Part shown: piece by piece, positions 59,920-64,000 of the stretch
Numbering within the stretch: position 1 is the stretch's first letter
Layout of the letters: the number at the start of each line of letters is the position of its first letter
Source: Agapetus fuscipes
Lineage: Eukaryota; Arthropoda; Insecta; Trichoptera; Glossosomatidae
DNA length: 64,000 bases
Reading direction: 5' to 3'
Assembly: GCA_951799405.1 (NCBI GenBank)
Contig: OX637343.1
Span: 10,208,524-10,272,523 of the forward strand
Made by a program: the position numbers and the translations under genes
Notes under the pieces: generated by a model
The model's database searches: none
What the model saw: the letters and a program-made list of their open reading frames with translations, nothing else
Told to the model about the DNA's origin: nothing

Positions 59920-60045
59920 TTATATGTGTTTGTTTGTGGACTTGCATTTATCATGAGTCCTAAATGTAATTTATATTTGCAACTTAGGCACTTCCTACGA
60001 TCGAAGTCAGGATGGAAATAAATCATTTTTTTGCCTATATCTATC

Positions 60046-60297
60046 AATAATCTATAATCTAAGCTGCAAGGATATGTAAGCATTTAAGGCTCATATGAAA
60101 TGCATGCCTACAGACAGGCACATGTAGGTTCGCGCCTACACATTCTGCATGTGTGCATACAAATAAAGAAAACCTCACATGGACATAAACCTTGCAACTC
60201 CTGCCGCCGTTCCCTGAACCGGGGTGGCATTGGCAAAAGTGAACCGATTTTTACAGCACGGGTGGTCAGCCTCGTACCAACCTATCAGTCAAGGAGC
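60046..60297 (-). repeat. F1 copy, full length, old subgroup
   Basis: AATCTATAATCTAAGCTGCAAGG to CAACCTATCAGTCAAGGAGC, hairpin form CCCTGAACCGGGGTGGC. Confidence 0.9.
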
Positions 60298-60458
60298 CTA
60301 ATCACCCTTATTCACAAAAAAGGTTTAATTTTTCATCCCGATTAGTCAATTTTTTTCCGTATAAAGAAAACAGGTAAAAGCATGCTTTTTGGTTTAACAG
60401 CTCTGGTGAATAAGGCCGGAAGTTTCCGAACTTATTTGCCTTTTATCTTACGTTGAAC
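60298..60458. other. unassigned spacer
   Basis: Nothing recognised. Confidence 0.3.
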
Positions 60459-60651
60459 ATGGGGTGGACGTCTCGATGGCCGTAGATCTTATCGTATATA
60501 TTTAAAGATAGGACGGCATAAAACATGGCGGCGTACCAACAGCTGAACCATTTTATATGAAACATCGATCAGCTGTTCAGGCACCGCCATGTTTTATTCT
60601 TTCCTACCTTTAAATACCGACTACCGACGGCCGTCGAGACTTCCACCCCTG
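60459..60651. mobile_element. M-D MITE
   Basis: ATGGGGTGGACGTCTCGATGGCCGT and ACGGCCGTCGAGACTTCCACCCC are inverted ends. Inner pairs: AAAACATGGCGGCG / CACCGCCATGTTTTA and CAGCTGAAC/TTCAGCTG-like. The termini resemble the CAGGGCTGGAAGTC ends of the M-A core. Confidence 0.8.
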
Positions 60652-60705
60652 TAAGGTTTACTCAGCGTTCACCAGAAATAAAAACCTGCTTTTTCGGGAA
60701 CAATA
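60652..60705 (+). repeat. F2 SINE body fragment
   Basis: GTAAGGTTTACTCAGCGTTCACCAGAAAT, CCTGCTTTTTCGGGAAC. Confidence 0.6.
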
Positions 60706-61155
60706 CAATTCCTGTTTAACAAAAAATACATTCATACCTACTCTCCATTTGTATGACCGCACAAAAATTCTGCAGCGACATTCGCAAAAAGAAATGCAAG
60801 ATTTAAATGCCGGGAATTTATTGTGTACAGAGCTTTGTGAGTAATTTGTATGGCTTAAATAAATGTGCACTGAACACAAGCAGTCGTTCCTGTATAAAAC
60901 ATGCACCGCTGTAATAGTTTTGTTAAAGAGCCTCTGCAGGCTGACTCGCAAACCGAATTTAGAGCCTTACGCAATCCCGAATTTAGTCATATTAGGGACT
61001 CAAACTTTTGAATGAGTTTTAGCGTTTTGTGAGTCCTTCTGACATACACACAAACGTGATGGCTATGAGGTTACAGTGTATGCAAAATTAAAAAAATCTT
61101 CACAAAAAGATAACAACGAACAAACACTCAAAAATTTTGCAAAAAACGGATCTCG
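60706..61155. other. no recognised feature
   Basis: TTGTGAGTCCTTCTGACATACACACA at 61028 resembles GGGTCCTTCTGACACATACATACAGG at 42860, the centre of the foldback element, so a relic of that element may be present. Confidence 0.4.
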
Positions 61156-61240
61156 TGTCTTGACTTAAAAGTTATTGTGAGGCTGACCATCCATTACGTA
61201 AAAGTTACCGTAAAAGCCACCCCGGTTTCAAGAAAAGGCC
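61156..61240 (+). repeat. F1 5' fragment
   Basis: TGTCTTGACTTAAAAGTTATTG, GAGGCTGACCATCC, GCCACCCCGGTTTC, ending CACAGGAG at the tail of the next copy. Confidence 0.65.
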
Positions 61241-61500
61241 ACAGGAGTCTAATCTTATCTATGTTGAAAAGATATGTAACATTAGGGATTCCCATTATAT
61301 GCATTTTCACAAGGAAACACGTATAAGTTGCGCTTAAACATGCCGCATGTGAACCTACGACATGAAAACGCAAGTCTCAAATGAGCATAGACCCTTCAAC
61401 TGTTGCCGACCTTAACTGAAACAGGGTTGACATTGGCAAAGTGAACCATTTTCTACAGCATGGGGGGTCAGCCACATACCAACCTATAAGTCAAGGAAAG
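61241..61500 (-). repeat. F1 copy, full length
   Basis: TCTAATCTTATCTATGTTGAAAAG to CAACCTATAAGTCAAGGAAAGAC, followed by AACAAGTACACAATAAATATTA, which looks like LINE 3' UTR. Confidence 0.88.
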
Positions 61501-61829
61501 ACACAACAAGTACACAATAAATATTATTTTTATTGTTACGAATGTGTCTCTGTGTTTTTACTTGTGTGTCTGTGTCTCTAGATTTGGGAATTTGTATGAT
61601 TGTACTTGCATTTGTTCGATATTGTGCCAGAATAACTCTTATATACCTATAAATAGAGACCGAGATGCTTTGTAGAAAGACTTGTATCTGAGCTGTCGAG
61701 CAATACCATGAAACAGGCACTCTGTATGTGCACCGCTTCTTTACAAAAATTATGCAAAATAAATTAACCGAAGTTTTTATTAAATTTTACCCGTAAAACA
61801 AAACATTATTTTTATATAAAGTGGTAGGC
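61501..61829. other. unassigned spacer
   Basis: TGTGTCTCTGTG-type simple repeats near 61542-61580; otherwise nothing. Confidence 0.35.
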
Positions 61830-61898
61830 GTAGGGGTGGCTCTCTTACCTGTAAAAGTAAATAGGTTCCACACGCCAAATGCGACCTCTTGTTGCGAC
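61830..61898 (+). repeat. F2 SINE fragment
   Basis: GGTAGGCGTAGGGGTGGCTC, CCTGTAAAAGTAAATAGGTTCC, CGCCAAATGCGACCTC. Confidence 0.65.
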
Positions 61899-61904
61899 CG
61901 GTCC

Positions 61905-62212
61905 GTAATTATAATAATAATATTAGGATGATTTATTTGGTGAGCGCTGTTTTTGTGTGTATCACACCTCAAGAGCCCTCTGCGAGCTTGGTCGTCGCTG
62001 TAGAAAGTGCCAATTCTCAAGCAAGACCCAGTTGTTGTAAGGTTGGATGGACCTTTCAGTGACCGGTCTTTGGTAAAGGTTTATGAATTTTTAACCCAGC
62101 CAAGAGCACATTCGAAATATAAATGGTATATTTTTGTGCTCCGCCGGGATCCAAATCCACAACCTTCCATTTACGAGTCCGAAGTGTTGCCACTGGACTA
62201 CGGACCGGTCCA
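61905..62212 (-). repeat. F3 SINE, full length
   Basis: AATTATAATAATAATATTAGGATG tail; head GGACCGGTCCGTAGTCCAGTGG with box B GGATTTGGATCCCGGCGG on the minus strand. Confidence 0.92.
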
Positions 62213-62216
62213 AGAT

Positions 62217-62333
62217 GCCAACGACACGCGGTGTTCCTGAGCGGTAACCCATCCAAGTACTATCCGCGCCCAATGTTGCTTAACTTCGGTGATCTATGGG
62301 AACCGGTGCTTTCAACATGGTAACGTCGTTGAC
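62217..62333 (-). rRNA. 5S rRNA-like sequence, probably pseudogene or SINE part
   Basis: The minus strand starts GTCAACGACGTTACCATGTT and has AGCACCGGTTCCCATAGATC, ACCGAAGTTAAGCAACATTG, GGCGCGGATAGTACTTGGAT, GGGTTACCGCTCAGGAACAC and CGCGTGTCGTTGGC. This matches animal 5S rRNA over its whole length, including both internal control blocks, with 117 of about 120 bases. Changes at normally constant sites (GGGTTACCG for GGGTGACCG, AGATC for CGATC) and its position 4 bases upstream of an F3 head on the same strand argue for a retroposed or SINE-associated copy rather than a functional gene. It is not part of a tandem 5S array. Confidence 0.85.
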
Positions 62334-62336
62334 AAA

Positions 62337-62622
62337 TTCCGTAGTCCAATGGTAACACTTTGGACTCGTAAATGGAAGGTTGTGTGATCGAATCCCGGCG
62401 GAGCACAAAAAATACCATTTCTATTTTCAAATTTGCTCTTCGCTGGGTTGAAAAATTCATAAACCTTTATCAAAGACCGGTCATCAAACGGTCCATTCAG
62501 CCTTACAGCAACTGGGTCTTGCTTGAGAAGTGGCGCTTTTTACAGCGACGACCAAGCCCGCAGAGGGCTCTTGAGGTGTGATACACACAAAAACAGCGCT
62601 CACTAAATGAATCAGACTAAGT
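62337..62622 (+). repeat. F3 SINE, near full length
   Basis: TCCGTAGTCCAATGGTAACAC, GTTGTGTGATCGAATCCCGG (box B), body to CAGCGCTCACTAAATGAATC. The head lies back to back with the F3 copy across the 5S sequence. Confidence 0.9.
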
Positions 62623-63054
62623 AATTTAATTTTTAATTGATTCGCTTGAATCCGGCATTGTCCACCCGGAAATGGAACCGCAAAGGCGATTTATAAGACA
62701 AGTGCTCTCGGAGGCACTGAAGACTCGCTACTCCTCCGTCTCGCTCTGCCCCTACTAGCCGGGGTATCCCGATGTGTGGGCGCGAGCGGGACAACAGACG
62801 CGACTTGAAATTCAGTCCCTTGTAAAAGCTACTGCAGTCCGTGTACGAGCTTAAAGCTATAAACAACCTTTTTAATTGATGTAATTTAAAAAATAATTGA
62901 TTTTCTGGAATTCCTTACATTATTATTTCGTTTAAAGGAATATAGGTCATAAAGAACCGAAGGCGGTGATGTACATATATGTAAGGGTTATTTACTTTAA
63001 ATTACAAATGATAAGAGAGCACCGCTTTTTTTTGTGTCGCACCTTCTGCGATCA
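62623..63054. other. no recognised feature
   Basis: A 77-codon minus frame with SRPHIGIPRLVGAERDGG-type text is not recognised. The stretch 62690-62790 is GC-richer than its surroundings. Confidence 0.4.
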
Positions 63055-63335
63055 CGCATAAGACTTCTTCAAATGGTGTGTCTTGAGTGAACCACGAAAT
63101 ACACCCACAGAAGTTCTTCACTTCGGGTGGCAGTCAGTTCCACTTCACGCGACCCGTAACACTGAAAGTACGGTCTTCGAAATTTGTGCGGATCTCACGG
63201 CGCGGCTGAACCAAATTGATTTGCACCATCGCCCGCAGATCTGAGTGTCTGCCTCCTCACACCCATCTCAACAGAAGAAATCATGTCGGTCAGATAAGGT
63301 GGAGCCAAGCCATTGATTGCGTTTTTGATGATCTG
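63055..63335 (-). pseudogene. CR1/L2-type LINE C-terminus, frameshifted
   Basis: Minus strand: NAINGLAPPYLTDMISSVEM, RRQTLRSA, then a phase change to LVQPRREIRTNFEDRTFSVT, GRVKWN, a stop, and LPPEVKNFCG. NGLAPxYLxDM ... LRSA ... DRTFSVxGxxxWNxLP is the same C-terminal signature as at 38970-39258. At least one frameshift and one nonsense change are present. Confidence 0.82.
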
Positions 63336-63377
63336 GGTTTTTCTTTTAAAAATATGTATTAAAAACACAAAAATAGT

Positions 63378-63645
63378 ACAGAAGGTCGTGGGTTCAACTC
63401 CGGCGAAGCGTAAAAATATATTGCATTGATATTTTAAAATGTGCTCTTCGCTGGGTTGAAAAATTCATATTATACCATTATCAAAGACCGGTTATCAAAG
63501 GCCCATTCAGCCTTTCAGCCTTTCAGCAACTGGGCCTTGCTGAGAATTGGCGCTTTATTTAGTGAAGATCAGGCTCGCAGAGCGCTCTTGAGTTGTGATT
63601 CACACAAAAACAGCGCTCACGAAATAAATCATACTAATATATATT
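63378..63645 (+). repeat. F3 SINE, 5'-truncated
   Basis: AGAAGGTCGTGGGTTCAACTCC (box B), body with GGTTGAAAAATTCATATTATACC and a duplicated CAGCCTTT, to CGAAATAAATCATACTAATATAT. Confidence 0.88.
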
Positions 63646-64000
63646 TTTTGTTTACATGAAGGATCAGGTGGAAGAATGTTTGTTATACGACCAAGGATCT
63701 TTAGCGAAAATTTTTTATGTCTTAGGAAAATGTTTTTTTTTACATTTATGGTTGCGGTCTACTCTCGTGACAGTGTTATAACTAGCTTTTGCAGCGAGTA
63801 GTTAGAGCCACCCACTCGCCTGTTTAACTAACCTTTAGCTGCTCGCAATACTGCTACCGTACTGTACCTTACTCTCTACTATCCAACTCCTACTCTACCG
63901 TTCGTGTAAGGTTACCTCGGCATTCAAACTAATTTAGATATAGATCCCAAGTCGTATAGCAAAACGGTTTTATACAAGAATGAATTGGTTAGGTGAAATG
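63646..64000. other. no recognised feature
   Basis: Nothing recognised to the window end. Confidence 0.4.

Larger units (their letters stand above)
59553..59995 (+). repeat. F1 copy with two nested insertions
   Basis: TTCCTCGACTTGAAACGAGGCTG at the left; GCATGAGTAAGCGCGACC, then TGTTTGTTTGTGGACTTGCA and TTGCAACTTAGGC at the right. Interrupted at 59692 and 59862. Confidence 0.85.

Noticed and set aside
1693..61500. F1 as a Helitron or DNA transposon family
   Set aside because: F1 lacks terminal inverted repeats, its 5' ends vary while 3' ends with variable tails persist, and it continues from a LINE reading frame at several loci. The CCCTGTTTCAGGG hairpin is internal, not near a CTRR end.
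62217..62333. Functional 5S rRNA gene
   Set aside because: Single copy, changes at normally constant positions, and flanked by SINE heads within a few bases; annotated as 5S-like instead.

Overview
The window looks like repeat-saturated, AT-rich nuclear DNA of an animal. The mix of several non-LTR retrotransposon (LINE) lineages, tRNA-derived SINEs, a Helitron and many MITEs suggests an insect, perhaps Lepidoptera, but nothing seen fixes the order. I find no complete host gene. The only host-like coding signal is a possible first exon at 36494-36528. It has a good ATG context and a GTGAGT donor, so some of the rest could be intron or intergenic DNA.

Family names used below. F1: a repeat of about 245 bp starting TTCCTTGACTTATAGGTTGG and ending GCAACTTAGATTA with a variable (TTAGA)n-like tail. 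It has about 50 copies on both strands, most often truncated at the 5' side. At several loci F1 directly follows the end of a LINE reading frame (residues KDRxxWRLICNVGG, then stop), so F1 is the 3' terminus of a LINE and possibly also an independent SINE. F2: tRNA-derived SINE of about 330 bp (box A TAGCTCAGTTGG, box B GGTTCGAATCC). F3: tRNA-derived SINE of about 300 bp (GTAGTTCAGTGG ... GGTTCGAATCC, (ATT)n tail). F4: SINE with a Ser/Leu-tRNA-like head (GGCCAAGnGAGTC ... GGTTCGATTCC). CR: a repeat containing CTAGCAACCCGG. M-A, M-D, M-E, M-F, M-G and M-H: inverted-repeat elements (MITEs).

Layout. 1-11 kb: many F1 copies, a LINE end at 2.0-2.4 kb, MITEs at 2.7 kb and 7.3 kb (the latter hAT-like with a perfect 8-bp target duplication), a 138-bp palindrome at 5.7 kb, and F2, F3 and F4 SINEs. 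11.9-13.7 kb: a non-autonomous Helitron. 14-19 kb: F1, F2 and F3 copies and a decayed LINE end. 19.6-21.1 kb (minus) and 31.0-32.85 kb (plus): two copies of one LINE family with reverse transcriptase; their 3' UTRs share a hairpin with compensatory changes, and a third related hairpin lies at 32.87 kb. 23.4-24.05 kb and 33.07-33.36 kb: the same 56-bp unit tandemly amplified at two loci, apparently from the 3' coding end of another LINE. 38.6-39.4 kb and 48.1-48.9 kb: two copies of a transposase-derived DNA element in opposite orientation, each split by a different insertion. 42.5-43.25 kb and 53.3-53.6 kb: foldback-like elements made of short degenerate repeats. 44-64 kb: dense SINE territory with nested insertions, two clean target-site duplications, and a 5S rRNA-like sequence at 62.2 kb joined to an F3 SINE.

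The recurring process is target-primed retroposition: 5' truncation, microsatellite tails and insertions into insertions, with cut-and-paste MITEs layered on top. Identifications rest on reading the sequence only. Family names not tied to a motif are inference.
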